Below, piece after piece: positions 1 to 8,383 of a DNA stretch of 50,362 nucleotides (the stretch's first letter is position 1; each line of letters opens with the position of its first letter). Source of the stretch: a bacterium (GTDB taxonomy: Bacteria; Desulfobacterota; Binatia; UBA12015); assembly GCA_030430245.1 (NCBI GenBank), contig JAUIFY010000009.1, positions 1 through 50,362 of the forward strand, read 5' to 3'. A model generated the notes under the pieces. It saw only the letters and a program-made list of their open reading frames with translations, ran no database searches and was not told where the DNA came from. A program made the translations under genes and the position numbers.

Positions 1-277
1 AGATCAGCTCGGGATCGATCTCCTTCAGCAGGGCATCGATCTGACCGACGAGCCTCCGGTTGTACTCGAACTCGTCGGACTCGATCTCGAGGAAGCGCAG
101 CTCGCCGCCGAGGATCTCGGCGCCCCTTCGCGCCTCTTCCTTGCGGCGCTCCTGCTGCGACGGCACCGTGCCGACGATCATGATCAGCTCGTCGCCGGCG
201 TCGACGTGCTTGGCAATGGTTCCGCCCATGCCGATCTCGAGATCGTCGGGATGCGCTCCGAAGACGAGCACCTTCAT
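1..277 (-). CDS. PIG-L (LmbE-like) family deacetylase, partial
   Basis: The first 92 codons of a gene that runs off the left edge of the window. The N-terminus reads MKVLVFGAHPDDLEIGMGG, carrying the AHPDD motif that binds the catalytic zinc in PIG-L/LmbE N-acetylglucosaminyl deacetylases, followed by GGTIAKH, typical of the first beta-alpha unit. Family members remove N-acetyl groups from GlcNAc-type sugars or glycoconjugates in the cytoplasm; the substrate here cannot be told. The ATG at 277 is the natural start because the motif lies at residues 8-12, its usual place. It begins 10 bases after the stop of the upstream ATP-grasp gene, so the two are probably co-transcribed and may serve one sugar-modification pathway. 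The C-terminal half is not visible. Confidence 0.9.
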   Translation of the reverse strand, partial: MKVLVFGAHPDDLEIGMGGTIAKHVDAGDELIMIVGTVPSQQERRKEEARRGAEILGGELRFLEIESDEFEYNRRLVGQIDALLKEIDPELI

Positions 278-287
278 TCGGGTTTCC

Positions 288-1244
288 TCACTTGGGTTCT
301 TGGTCCAGGACCACTTCGTCGTAGTAGCGAAGCACCGTGATTTCGCGGAACGGCTCGATCGTGACCTCACGCCCCTGAGCCAGCTCGAGCAAGAGCCATG
401 CGATGTTCACGCCGGCGAGCGTCGCGAAGATCGTGGCCCCGCCCATCCGCGGGTTGACCTCGACGAAACGAAGCCGCCCCTCCGCGTCGCGCTTCATCTG
501 CATGCAGGACGGCCCGCGAAGGCCGAGGAATGCGGCGAGATCGAGACAGGCCTGCTCCATCTCCGCGTCGTGCACCGTGCGTCCCTTGACGCAAATGCCC
601 TCCTTCACCGCGATGCGCTCTCGCGGCACCGCCACGAGCGGCCTCCCGTCGAGATCAGACAGGCAGTCGATCGAGTACTCCTCGCCGGGCAGGTAGTCCG
701 AGATGATCAGGTCGTCGCGCTGCGAGACCTCGTGTGCCAGCTCGGCCGCGTTCTCGCACTTGGCGATGCCCCGCGCCCCCTTGCCGCGCACGGGCTTCAC
801 GAAGCATGGGAACTCGGTACGGCTCTCGGGATCCAGCGTGGTGTGGGGCAATGGAAAGCGGTCGCGCGTCTTCTCGTAGAAGAGCCACTTGTCGATGCAT
901 GCCTCCACGGTGTCCCAGTCGCTCATGGCGACGACCACCCCGCGCTCCTCCAGCTCCCGCTTGCGCCGACTGTAGACGAGGGTGTCGAAGCCGGACGTCG
1001 GGAAGATGACGTCGATCTCTTCCCGCTCGATCACTTCGAGCGCGCGATCGAAGAAGGTCTCGTCCTTGATGGGCGGAAGCACGTGGTACGCATCGGCCAG
1101 ATAGAGGCCCGTCGACAGGGGGTTCGCGTCGGTCGAGACGATGCGGCCTTCGAAGCCGGCGCGCCGAAGCGAGCGCATGGCGCCGATCGCCGCGTCGCCG
1201 CCGCCGCCCGGCAGCAGTACGGTAGGGAGCGAGTCGTGACTCAT
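288..1244 (-). CDS. ATP-grasp ligase (carbamoyl-phosphate-synthase-large-chain-like fold)
   Basis: A 318-residue protein with an N-terminal Rossmann-type pre-ATP-grasp segment (LLPGGGGDAAIGAMRSL) and an ATP-grasp core. The core shows a nucleotide-contacting lysine in FPCFVKPVRGKGARG, the PGEEYSIDC strand, and the Mg-binding end motif FVEVNPRMGG. Such enzymes join a carboxylate (via acyl-phosphate) to an amine or thiol; the substrate is unknown. I place the start at ATG 1244, preceded by a GAGAAG-like ribosome site, rather than at a longer in-frame start near 1325 whose extra residues look non-coding. It is followed 10 bases later by the PIG-L deacetylase, suggesting a sugar or amino-sugar modification operon. 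Similar ATP-grasp genes often sit in surface-glycan loci, but that role is inference. Confidence 0.85.
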   Translation of the reverse strand: MSHDSLPTVLLPGGGGDAAIGAMRSLRRAGFEGRIVSTDANPLSTGLYLADAYHVLPPIKDETFFDRALEVIEREEIDVIFPTSGFDTLVYSRRKRELEERGVVVAMSDWDTVEACIDKWLFYEKTRDRFPLPHTTLDPESRTEFPCFVKPVRGKGARGIAKCENAAELAHEVSQRDDLIISDYLPGEEYSIDCLSDLDGRPLVAVPRERIAVKEGICVKGRTVHDAEMEQACLDLAAFLGLRGPSCMQMKRDAEGRLRFVEVNPRMGGATIFATLAGVNIAWLLLELAQGREVTIEPFREITVLRYYDEVVLDQEPK

Positions 1245-1450
1245 CGAACGTTCTTCTCGGGGAGGGTTTGCAGAGACGGGAGGCAGGGCCCGGTGGGAAA
1301 CCGCACGAAGTGTGCCCCAGGGCACATCAACCGCGGTGCTCGACGCGGGAAAACTTCGGTATACGACGGGGGCAGAGGCTGCACAAGACGGGACGTTCGG
1401 CGCGACCGGGCCCGCCGCCCCGCGAACGATCGGCCCGAGGCGGACGAGAC
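1245..1450. promoter_or_regulatory. Divergent intergenic region between the ATP-grasp and oxidoreductase operons
   Basis: About 205 bases separate two genes transcribed away from each other, so promoters for both operons must lie here. I see no clear sigma-70 -35/-10 pair and no operator palindrome. Reading frames across it are Arg/Pro-rich and look non-coding. Confidence 0.4.
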
Positions 1451-2029
1451 ATGGATCGTGAGGTTCTACTGACGGGGATCGGAGGCCAGGGGGTCCAGCT
1501 CGCAGCGAAGATGATCGCGCAGGCCGGAATGGCGGCCGGACGCGAGGTCATGCAGTTCAGCATGTTCTCGGGCGTGATGCGCGGAGGAGCGAGCGAGTGC
1601 ACGGTGGTCGTGGCGGATGGGCCGGTGGAGGCCCCGCCCATCGTGCCGCACGCCTGGGCCGCGATCGCGATGCACCCTACGGCGCTCGCGATGATCGAGG
1701 CGAAGCTCCGCCCGGGCAGCGCGATCCTCTACAACGCGTCGATCTTCGACGAGCCACCGAGTCGACCCGACTGCACCTGGTATGGCATCGACGCGACCGG
1801 CATTGCCGCCGCACACGAGAACCACCAGGCCCAGAGCCTCGTCGCGCTCGGCGCGTTCGCCCGTCTCACCGAGCTGGTGGATCTCGAGGCTCTCGCGGCT
1901 TCGCTCGCCGAGCTCCTCCCCGCGTACCGGCACCAGACCATCCCGGCCAACGCCGAGTGCCTTCGCGCCGGCGCCGCGGCCGCCGCGTCGATCGCCGGCC
2001 GGTTTCCGGCCTGGAACGGAGCCGACTGA
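1451..2029 (+). CDS. 2-oxoacid:ferredoxin oxidoreductase, gamma subunit
   Basis: A 192-residue gamma subunit. It opens with REVLLTGIGGQGVQLAAKM, the GxGGQG signature of the gamma domain that contacts CoA and stabilises the alpha-beta catalytic core. The next strand, FSMFSGVMRGGASECTVVV, matches the conserved MRGG segment. The complex oxidatively decarboxylates a 2-oxoacid to acyl-CoA while reducing ferredoxin, reversibly. The ATG at 1451 is chosen because the motif begins within ten residues; the long upstream extension in this frame lacks coding character. It is the first gene of a tightly coupled operon: its TGA overlaps the ATG of the ferredoxin subunit in a TGATG arrangement. The gamma-delta-alpha-beta order and separate subunits resemble Kor/Vor enzymes rather than fused pyruvate enzymes; substrate cannot be assigned from this subunit. 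Confidence 0.92.
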   Translation: MDREVLLTGIGGQGVQLAAKMIAQAGMAAGREVMQFSMFSGVMRGGASECTVVVADGPVEAPPIVPHAWAAIAMHPTALAMIEAKLRPGSAILYNASIFDEPPSRPDCTWYGIDATGIAAAHENHQAQSLVALGAFARLTELVDLEALAASLAELLPAYRHQTIPANAECLRAGAAAAASIAGRFPAWNGAD

Positions 2030-2271
2030 TGGCGAAGTCGATCGGCACCGTGGACATCCTCGTCGACAGCTGCAAAGGCTGCGAGCTCTGCATCCCCGTC
2101 TGCCCGCCGAAGGTCCTCGTCATGTCGAAGGCCGTGAACGCGATCGGGTTCCGGTATCCCGAGCTTCGGGACGGCTGCACGGGCTGCGAGCTCTGCGCCG
2201 AGATCTGCCCGGACTACTGCTTCGAGGTGTTTCGGGGCCGAGCGGCCGAGGCCGGGGAGGTCTCCGCATGA
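2029..2271 (+). CDS. 2-oxoacid:ferredoxin oxidoreductase, delta subunit (2[4Fe-4S] ferredoxin)
   Basis: An 80-residue ferredoxin-like subunit with two clusters of four cysteines: CKGCELCIPVCPP near residues 15-27 and CTGCELCAEICPD near residues 49-61. Each is the CxxCxxCxxxCP pattern that binds a [4Fe-4S] cluster, so the subunit passes electrons from the thiamine site to external ferredoxin. The start ATG overlaps the gamma-subunit stop, and its own stop overlaps the alpha-subunit start (ATGA), so translation is coupled on both sides. Confidence 0.93.
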   Translation: MAKSIGTVDILVDSCKGCELCIPVCPPKVLVMSKAVNAIGFRYPELRDGCTGCELCAEICPDYCFEVFRGRAAEAGEVSA

Positions 2272-3386
2272 CGAATCCGACTCGCGCGTTCCTGGAGGGT
2301 GGCCACGCGCTCGCGGAGGCCGCGATCCAGGCCGGGTGCCGTTTCTACTGCGGATATCCGATGACACCGTCGACCGAGGTTCTCGAGTACATGGCGAGGC
2401 GGATGCCCGAGGTGGGCGGGGTCTGCGTCAACGTCGAGGCCGAGCTCGAGGGGATCAACATGGTGTGGGGGGCCACCGGAGCAGGGGTCCGCTCGATGAT
2501 CGCGTCGACGACCAACGGCATGGCGCTCATGCAGGAGAGCCTCTCCGAGATGGTCGTCGGTCGGATCCCGGCCGTGATCGTCAACATGGGCCGCGGCCAG
2601 GGTGACTACTTCATGTGCACTCGAGGTGGCGGCCACGGTTCGAATCGCTGCATCGTGCTGGCACCGTGGACGGCCCAGGAGGCCGTCGGGACCGCGTACC
2701 GCGCCTTCTACCTCGCCGAGAAGTGGCGTCACCCCGTCATGATCTTCGGGGACTTCATCCTGAGCCACACGTCCGAGACCGTGACGTTCGGAGCGCCCGC
2801 GGACGCGACGGGCCCTCTCCCGGAGAAGGATTGGGCGACGGACGGAGCGCGCGGCCGCGCCCCGCGGCTTCTGACGTCGCTCGGCATGAAGATTCCGGAG
2901 GCACCGGACGGCACTCCGCTTCCCGACGGCCAGACGCGCACCGACGTGACGGCTCCGATGCGGATGGCCGTTCGACGCCACGAGGCGATCGCCGCGGAGG
3001 AGGTCCGGGTCGAGTCCGAGGGGCTGGACGACGCCGAGCTCGTCGTGACCGCGTTCGGCGTTCCGGCGCGCTTCGCGCGCTACGCCGCCAAGCTCGCGCG
3101 CGAGGACGGGATGAAGATCGGCTTCGTCCGCCCGTACACCCTCGTGCCCTTCCCGGAGGGCCGATTCCGCGAGGTCGCCGCGCGTGGCGTCCCCATCGCG
3201 GTGTTCGAGAACAACGCGGGACAGATGGTGCAGGACGTACGCCTCGCGGTGGAGGGGCGCACGCCCGTCCACTTCATCGGCGGAATCTCGATGGACAGCT
3301 CCGGCTTCGGAGTGGGACCCGAGATCGACGCCCTCCACATCCTCCAGCGACTGCGAGAGGTCTACGCGGCGCGATCCGCCGCCTGA
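2268..3386 (+). CDS. 2-oxoacid:ferredoxin oxidoreductase, alpha subunit (KorA/VorB-like)
   Basis: A 372-residue alpha subunit. Near residue 24 it has YCGYPMTPSTEVLEYMA, the GYPxTPSTE hallmark of this family, with the pyrimidine-binding VNVEAELEGINMVWGATGAG region around residues 57-75, and RGQGDYFMCTRGGGHG further on. The C-terminal third (from about residue 240) is the transketolase-C-like domain ending in FVRPYTLVPFPE and IAVFENNAGQM. The sequence resembles alpha subunits specific for 2-oxoglutarate or branched 2-oxoacids more than pyruvate, but this is motif-level judgement. The start overlaps the ferredoxin stop by four bases. With the beta subunit 9 bases downstream it forms the catalytic core. 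The enzyme implies a low-potential ferredoxin pool. Confidence 0.92.
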   Translation: MTNPTRAFLEGGHALAEAAIQAGCRFYCGYPMTPSTEVLEYMARRMPEVGGVCVNVEAELEGINMVWGATGAGVRSMIASTTNGMALMQESLSEMVVGRIPAVIVNMGRGQGDYFMCTRGGGHGSNRCIVLAPWTAQEAVGTAYRAFYLAEKWRHPVMIFGDFILSHTSETVTFGAPADATGPLPEKDWATDGARGRAPRLLTSLGMKIPEAPDGTPLPDGQTRTDVTAPMRMAVRRHEAIAAEEVRVESEGLDDAELVVTAFGVPARFARYAAKLAREDGMKIGFVRPYTLVPFPEGRFREVAARGVPIAVFENNAGQMVQDVRLAVEGRTPVHFIGGISMDSSGFGVGPEIDALHILQRLREVYAARSAA

Positions 3387-3395
3387 GGAGCCGCG

Positions 3396-4151
3396 ATGGC
3401 CAACGAACTGCAGAAAGTGTTCACCCGCTCCCCGCTTCTCGGCACGGACACCCACTCGCTCTGCCCGGGCTGCGGCGAGCCGACGGCGATCCGGGTCCTG
3501 ATGGAGAACGTGGAGGAGATGGAGGAACGCGAGAACGCGATCTGCGTCCTCGGAATCGGCTGCTACACCGCGTTCGCCTCGCTGATGGAGGTCGACTGTC
3601 AGCAGGCGATGCACGGGCGCGCGCCGGCTCAGGCGACCGGAGTGAAACGCGTCCTGCCCGATCGGCTGGTCTTCACGCTGCAAGGCGATGGCGACATGGT
3701 CACCGAGGGAATCCAGGAGATCATCCACGCGGCGGCGCGCGGAGAGAAGATCACCGCGATCTGCCTGAACAACGCCACCTTCGGCGAGACGGGCGGGCAC
3801 ATGACCGCGACGTCCGTGGTCGGTCAGAAATCGAAGAGCACGCTCGACGGCCGCGACCCCGACGTCCACGGCCACCCCATCCGGCTCCCCGAGATGTTGC
3901 GCGACCTCGACGGGGTCGCGTACGTCGCACGAGGCACGGTGCACACGCCCGTCGGCGCGAAGAAGACGAAGAAGCTTCTGCGGGCTGCGCTCGAGACCCA
4001 GCGTCGCGGGCTCGGCTTCTCCCTCGTCGAGATCCTCACGATGTGCCCGACGGGATGGTTCGTGCCGACCGCCGACGGACCGCGCTTCCAGGAGGAGAAC
4101 ATCCTGCCCGTCTTCGGGGTGGGCGAGCTCAAGCGCCCGGCCGAGCTGTGA
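3396..4151 (+). CDS. 2-oxoacid:ferredoxin oxidoreductase, beta (TPP-binding) subunit
   Basis: A 251-residue beta subunit carrying the thiamine diphosphate site. SLCPGCGEPTAIR near residue 22 is the family's N-terminal CPGCGH-like motif. LQGDGDMVTEG near residue 95 is the GDGD Mg/TPP motif, and NNATFGETGGHM near residue 125 supplies the rest of the diphosphate-binding loop. TGWFVPT near the end is also typical. There are no extra cysteine clusters, so electrons leave through the separate ferredoxin subunit. Its TGA overlaps the GTG of the next small gene, extending the operon. Confidence 0.92.
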   Translation: MANELQKVFTRSPLLGTDTHSLCPGCGEPTAIRVLMENVEEMEERENAICVLGIGCYTAFASLMEVDCQQAMHGRAPAQATGVKRVLPDRLVFTLQGDGDMVTEGIQEIIHAAARGEKITAICLNNATFGETGGHMTATSVVGQKSKSTLDGRDPDVHGHPIRLPEMLRDLDGVAYVARGTVHTPVGAKKTKKLLRAALETQRRGLGFSLVEILTMCPTGWFVPTADGPRFQEENILPVFGVGELKRPAEL

Positions 4152-4567
4152 CCCGGCCCGGCTGGGCCGCGGCGATCCGCGCCCGCGCCGCCGAGGCACC
4201 CGCGTGGATGCGGGAGCGCGCGAGCGCCGAGCTCCACATCGGCGGCTTCACCCAAGCGCGGCTGGAGACGCCCGTCCTGGAGGCGAGCGGACTCGACGAG
4301 CGGGCCGGAGGAGACGCGGTCGTGTTCTTTCTCGTGGCCGCCTCGGCGGCCGCCGCCCCGGTCGCGCGGATCCAGTGCTCCCGCTCCCAGATCGCCGCGC
4401 TCACCGCGGCCGCCCGCGACCGGGTCGCGACCGCGATCGAACGCGTCGACGACGAGAACGCCCATCTGATGCGGTACTTCGACGTCCATCTGCGACCGCC
4501 CGCGTCGATCGCGGTGGCGGACGCCGATCGACTCCGCCGAGCGCTCGAGGACGCCCTGGCCGGGTGA
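4148..4567 (+). CDS. Unknown 139-residue protein coupled to the oxidoreductase operon
   Basis: I do not recognise this family. The GTG start overlaps the beta-subunit stop (GTGA), the same coupling seen between other genes of the operon, which is the main reason to believe it. The protein starts VTRPGWAAAIRARAAEAPAW, has a hydrophobic patch VVFFLVAASAAAAPVARI near residues 58-75, and a charged helical C-terminus. No signal peptide, cysteine cluster or membrane span is evident, so it looks cytoplasmic. It may be an accessory or assembly factor for the oxidoreductase, but only position supports that. Confidence 0.5.
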   Translation: MTRPGWAAAIRARAAEAPAWMRERASAELHIGGFTQARLETPVLEASGLDERAGGDAVVFFLVAASAAAAPVARIQCSRSQIAALTAAARDRVATAIERVDDENAHLMRYFDVHLRPPASIAVADADRLRRALEDALAG

Positions 4568-4625
4568 GCGGAGCGGCCCCGGCGACTCGCACCCTACGAG
4601 CCGCGGGAGCACGTCCGGAGAGAGC

Positions 4626-7019
4626 CTACTTCGCCTTGAAGACGACGCTCTCCTGCTTCTTGATCTCGGTGAGAGTGGCTTCGAAGCAAGCCCCGGCTTC
4701 GCTCACGAGCTGCATCTGCACGCTCGTGGTCCCGGTCAGAGACGCGGCGATCCCCGTGGCGAGCGCCGTCTCCCCGTTGGCCGCATCGTTGCCCGCCTTT
4801 ACCAGCACCTTCGACTTGCCCGGCGTGCCGCCCTTCAACAGCATCTTCGTCACGCCCGCGGCGGCGGCCTGCTTGTCCGAGTACTTGTAGCCCTTGCCCG
4901 CCGGAGGAACGCCCCCCGTGCTCCTCCAGCAGGGCGCGGTGGGACAGGTCTCGCCGGCCCGGGCGACGACGAGATCCGCGACCCGGACCCCGACGTCGTC
5001 GTAGAGGCACAGAGCCAGACCGGTGCAGCCCGCCACGGTCGGATCGCCCAGCTCGGACTGCGGCATCGCCGGCCCCTTGGTGAGCTTGGCGATCAGACGC
5101 TCCTTGCCCGGCTTCGTCTCCAACACGGTCAGCGCCGCCTTGGAGAAGCCCGACGTGCACGACGGCATGGGCGCCGCGGGGCACCCGAACGACGGGAGCT
5201 CCTTCGCGATCGCGGTGCGGTCTCCGGTCACCGGATCGATGCGCGTCAAGCCGGGCGCGTCCGGTTGGTTGCTCGACACCAGGATGTCGCCACTCGCTTC
5301 CACCGCCACTGCGAAGGGGTGGGCCAGCACGGGCCCGACACCATGGCTCGCGTCGGACACGATCGTCCGATCCCCCGTGACGGGGTCGACGCGGAAGACC
5401 GCGTCGAGATCGAGGTCCGTGACGAGCAGGTCGCCGCTCGCTTCGAGGGCGACGTCTCGCGGGCGGTCGAAGCCCGGCCCGGTCCCGGTCGAGTCGTCCG
5501 AGAGAACGGTCCGGTCGCCGGTCGCCGGGTCCACGCGCAAAACGGCGCGAAGGTTGGAGTCGACGACGAGCAGGTCCGCACCCCCGTCGACGGCGATCCC
5601 CACCGGCGACGAAAGCAGCGGCCCGGACCCGGTGCCCGCGTCCGACACGATCGTGCGGTCTCCGGTCCCCGGGTCGATCCGAAACACCGCGTCCACGTTG
5701 GAGGAGTCCACGACGATCACGTCGCCGGCCGCCTCCACCGCGACATCGCTCACTTGGTCCATGATCGGGCCCGCACCCGTCACGTCGTCCGAAAGCACGG
5801 TTCGATCTCCGGTCGAGAGATCGACGCGCACCACCGCGTCGGGGACCGAGAACCCACCGACGGCGACGAGGAGATCGCCGCTCGCCTCCAGAACGACCTG
5901 GCCCGCACCGACCAGCTCCGGCCCCGAACCGAGCCCCACCCCCGACAGGTAATCGAGATCCGCCGTCTGCGCACCCACCCGAGCCACCGCGGTCGCGAAC
6001 GAGTCGGCCACGACGAGGTCTCCGCCCGACTCGACGGCGATGCCCGTCGGCCGCAGCGCCCGCGACAGGATCACACGGTCGCCGGTCACCGGATCGACCC
6101 GGTAGACCACCCCACCGAGCGTCGGAGCCGCCACGACCACGAGGTCGCCGCTCGACTCGACCGCGATCCCGTTGACCCACGGCCAGATCGGCCCGGCTCC
6201 CGTCGCCGCGTCCGAGACGATCGTCCGGTCGCCCGTCACGGGGTCGACGCGCACGATCGCCTCCCCGTGGACGGAACCATCCAGAACGAGGAGATCGCCA
6301 CCGGGCTCGAGGGCGAGCTGGAAGGGGCCGACGAGCGCAGGCCCGGCACCGGTCCCGGCATCGGACACGATCGAGCGATCGCCGGTCACGGGGTCCACCC
6401 GAAGGAGCGCCTTCAGAACGGAGTCGGTCACGATCAGGGCGCCGCTGGCCTCGACCGCGATGTCGATCGGATTCAGGGCCGGACCGGCGCCGGTCCCCGC
6501 GTCCGCGACGACGGTGCGATCGCCCGTCACCGGATCCACGCGAAGCACGGCCGCGAGTCCGGCGTCGACCAGGACGAGATCGCCGGTCGCCTCGACGTCG
6601 AGCCCGATCGGGGTCGCCAGCGCGGGGCCCGCTCCCGTCCCGGCGCCCGACAGGAGGCTGCGGTCGCCCGACGTACCGTCGACGCGCACGAGGATGTCCT
6701 GCTGGTGATCGATGACGACCAGATCGCCCGACGACTCGATCGCGACGTCGGTCGGTCTCCCATAGGGCAGCCCCGGGCAGAGCCCCGCCTCGCGCACCAC
6801 GACGCGATTCCCATCGACCGGGTCGACGCGAGCGAGAACGGCCCGGTCGCTGTCGACCACGATCAGGTTTCCGTCGTCTTCGACGGCGACGTCCGCCGCG
6901 ATGTTGAAGACCGGGCCCGCCCCCTGCGCGAAGGCAACCGACGGCCCCCACAGGCACGCCGCAACCACGATGCTCGCGGTCGTGACGCCGAATCTGCGCG
7001 GGATCTTCACGGGAGTCAT
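4626..7019 (-). CDS. Secreted 12-repeat beta-propeller protein with conserved Cys-rich C-terminal domain
   Basis: A 797-residue exported protein. Residues 1-31 form a signal peptide (basic start, hydrophobic ACLWGPSVAFA, likely cut after AFA). Residues about 33-610 hold twelve similar units of about 45-50 residues built on the pattern PxxIAVExSGDLxVxDS...VxRVDPVTGDRTIVSDAGTGAGP, like NHL/SMP-30-type propeller blades. Twelve blades suggest two six-bladed propellers. From Cys613 to the end is a separate domain with LCLYDD, CWRSTGG, GKGYKYSDK, a Gly/Lys-rich stretch and a final FKAK just before the stop. That domain recurs in the proteins at 9489-11345 and 25814-29239. It is probably a periplasmic or surface binding protein; ligand unknown. 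It converges on the oxidoreductase operon with 58 bases between. Confidence 0.8.
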   Translation of the reverse strand: MTPVKIPRRFGVTTASIVVAACLWGPSVAFAQGAGPVFNIAADVAVEDDGNLIVVDSDRAVLARVDPVDGNRVVVREAGLCPGLPYGRPTDVAIESSGDLVVIDHQQDILVRVDGTSGDRSLLSGAGTGAGPALATPIGLDVEATGDLVLVDAGLAAVLRVDPVTGDRTVVADAGTGAGPALNPIDIAVEASGALIVTDSVLKALLRVDPVTGDRSIVSDAGTGAGPALVGPFQLALEPGGDLLVLDGSVHGEAIVRVDPVTGDRTIVSDAATGAGPIWPWVNGIAVESSGDLVVVAAPTLGGVVYRVDPVTGDRVILSRALRPTGIAVESGGDLVVADSFATAVARVGAQTADLDYLSGVGLGSGPELVGAGQVVLEASGDLLVAVGGFSVPDAVVRVDLSTGDRTVLSDDVTGAGPIMDQVSDVAVEAAGDVIVVDSSNVDAVFRIDPGTGDRTIVSDAGTGSGPLLSSPVGIAVDGGADLLVVDSNLRAVLRVDPATGDRTVLSDDSTGTGPGFDRPRDVALEASGDLLVTDLDLDAVFRVDPVTGDRTIVSDASHGVGPVLAHPFAVAVEASGDILVSSNQPDAPGLTRIDPVTGDRTAIAKELPSFGCPAAPMPSCTSGFSKAALTVLETKPGKERLIAKLTKGPAMPQSELGDPTVAGCTGLALCLYDDVGVRVADLVVARAGETCPTAPCWRSTGGVPPAGKGYKYSDKQAAAAGVTKMLLKGGTPGKSKVLVKAGNDAANGETALATGIAASLTGTTSVQMQLVSEAGACFEATLTEIKKQESVVFKAK
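4629..5183 (-). other. Shared C-terminal domain, copy A
   Basis: Residues 613-797 of the 12-repeat protein. Landmarks in order: two Cys about nine residues apart; PGKERLIAKL; LCLYDD; a Cys followed by PCWRSTGGVPP; GKGYKYSD; GKSKVLVKAG; VQMQLVSEAGACFEA; terminal FKAK. The same order appears in copies B and C, so this is one mobile domain family. Function is not known to me. Confidence 0.75.
5184..6923 (-). repeat. Twelve tandem propeller-blade repeats within the secreted protein
   Basis: Repeat units of roughly 140-150 bases encode blades with recurring words such as RVDPVTGDRT, VSDAGTGAGP and AVEASGDLLV. Adjacent copies are similar at the DNA level too (cgatcgcccgtcaccggatc-like words recur), which suggests past unequal crossing-over within the gene. 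One unit, at about residues 315-360, lacks the RVDP...TGDR consensus and is the most diverged. Confidence 0.75.
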
Positions 7020-7202
7020 GGGGGTTCCTCTCTCGGCGGTGATCGTCCGACCCGAATCACATCAGACCGCTCCGCGCACGGTCAACCGACCGCGCGCCCG
7101 AACGCGGGCGCCTTACCCACACCGCATCCATCTCTCGCAGATACGCACTCGGGGAGGCGACGGGCGCCCCGCATGCCGCTCGCGGCGGACGACCGATCCC
7201 CG

Positions 7203-8180
7203 CTACCCGCGCCCGGCGCCGCTCCGGGCGGCCCCGGCCGGCGTGGCTCGCCTGCGGAACACGCACGAGTGTGGGGCGCACCTCGCGCCCTGCTCCTCCA
7301 ACCGGGCGAGGACCGCGCGGGCCGATCGGGGGCGAAACGCCGGCGTCTTCGCCAGGAGCTCGTGGATCAACTCCGCAAGCCAACCCGGGACGTCCCCGCG
7401 CCGCTCGCGGACCGGAGCCGGATCTCTGCCGAGGAGGCCACGCAGGACCGCGACCGTGCTGTCGCCCGGAAACGGAGGCGCCCCGGTACACGTCGCGTAC
7501 AACACCGCTCCGAGAGAGTAGAGGTCGCTCGCTGGTCCGAGTGGAAACGACTGCGCCTGCTCCGGCGAGACGTAGCTCGGCGTTCCGAATGCCGGAATCG
7601 CGCGCGTCGCTCGGCCATGCGCCTCGAGAACCCGGGCGAGACCGAGGTCGCCGACCGCGAGTCGACCGCGCGTGTCGTCCACGAGGACGTTCGCGGGCTT
7701 GAGGTCGGTGTGAACCAAACCGCGGGCGTGGATCGCGCCCAGACCGCGCGCGACGTCGATGCCGACGTGGACCGCCTCCTCGATGGGCAGCGGCCCGGTC
7801 GCGGCGATGCGGTCCTCGAGCGAGCCCCCGGGCAGGTATTCCATTACGATCAACGGCGGGTCCTCCCCGGCGAGGACGGCGTACGTCGCCACGACGTGAT
7901 CGTCGCGGATCGCCCTGGCGACCCGCCCCTCGTGCAGGAAACGACGACGGGCCCCGGGACTCGAGCGCAGGTCGGGGTGCAGACGCTTCACGGCGACGAC
8001 TCGACCACGATGCACGTCGTAGCACCGATAGACCGTGCCGGATCCGCCGGCGCCGATACGCCCGACGACGCGGTACGGACCGAGCACCCGGGGAAGCTCG
8101 AGGGGCGTCGCCCGTCGGGGGAAGACGCGGGCTTCCAGCCAATCACGAACGCGGCGCCCGATCGACGCGAGGCTCGGCAC
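7203..8180 (-). CDS. Serine/threonine protein kinase, soluble, variant HTD/DLG motifs
   Basis: A 325-residue Hanks-type kinase. The Gly-rich loop is GRIGAGGSGTVY near residue 40, the ATP-anchoring Lys is in VAVKRLHP, the catalytic loop is HTDLKPANVLV (HTD in place of HRD), and the metal motif is DLG in place of DFG (VGDLGLAR). GTPSYVSPEQ gives the activation/P+1 segment and SDLYSLGAVLY the F-helix Asp. The catalytic Lys, Asp and Asn remain, so activity is likely. The protein ends soon after the kinase fold, with no transmembrane helix or sensor domain, so it is probably cytosolic. Downstream on the same strand, 183 bases away, is the propeller protein; upstream are two small exported proteins. 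A shared pathway is possible but unproven. Confidence 0.88.
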   Translation of the reverse strand: MPSLASIGRRVRDWLEARVFPRRATPLELPRVLGPYRVVGRIGAGGSGTVYRCYDVHRGRVVAVKRLHPDLRSSPGARRRFLHEGRVARAIRDDHVVATYAVLAGEDPPLIVMEYLPGGSLEDRIAATGPLPIEEAVHVGIDVARGLGAIHARGLVHTDLKPANVLVDDTRGRLAVGDLGLARVLEAHGRATRAIPAFGTPSYVSPEQAQSFPLGPASDLYSLGAVLYATCTGAPPFPGDSTVAVLRGLLGRDPAPVRERRGDVPGWLAELIHELLAKTPAFRPRSARAVLARLEEQGARCAPHSCVFRRRATPAGAARSGAGRG

Positions 8181-8383
8181 GACGAGAGACTACACCGGAC
8201 GCGCTCCGTGCTGGAGGACGAAAGGGAGACCGCCGTCCCCGTGCGCCCACGCCGACGCTCGCCCCATCGCGCTCCACGCTCGGCTGGGAAGGAGAGCGGC
8301 GCCGCGCCCCCGCCTGGAGGATCGCCGAGCCGTAAGTCACGGGCCGCACCGGACGTCGGAGAGTACCGTCGGCGACGGCGAGG

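Noticed and set aside
60-1472. Long frame on the plus strand opposite the PIG-L and ATP-grasp genes
   Set aside because: Translation is Arg/His-rich with no conserved motif and the opposite strand holds two recognisable genes; it is a GC-rich shadow frame.
5184-6923. Tandem repeats considered as a possible CRISPR or VNTR array
   Set aside because: Units are about 140-150 bases, coding and diverged, with propeller-blade patterns; they are protein repeats.
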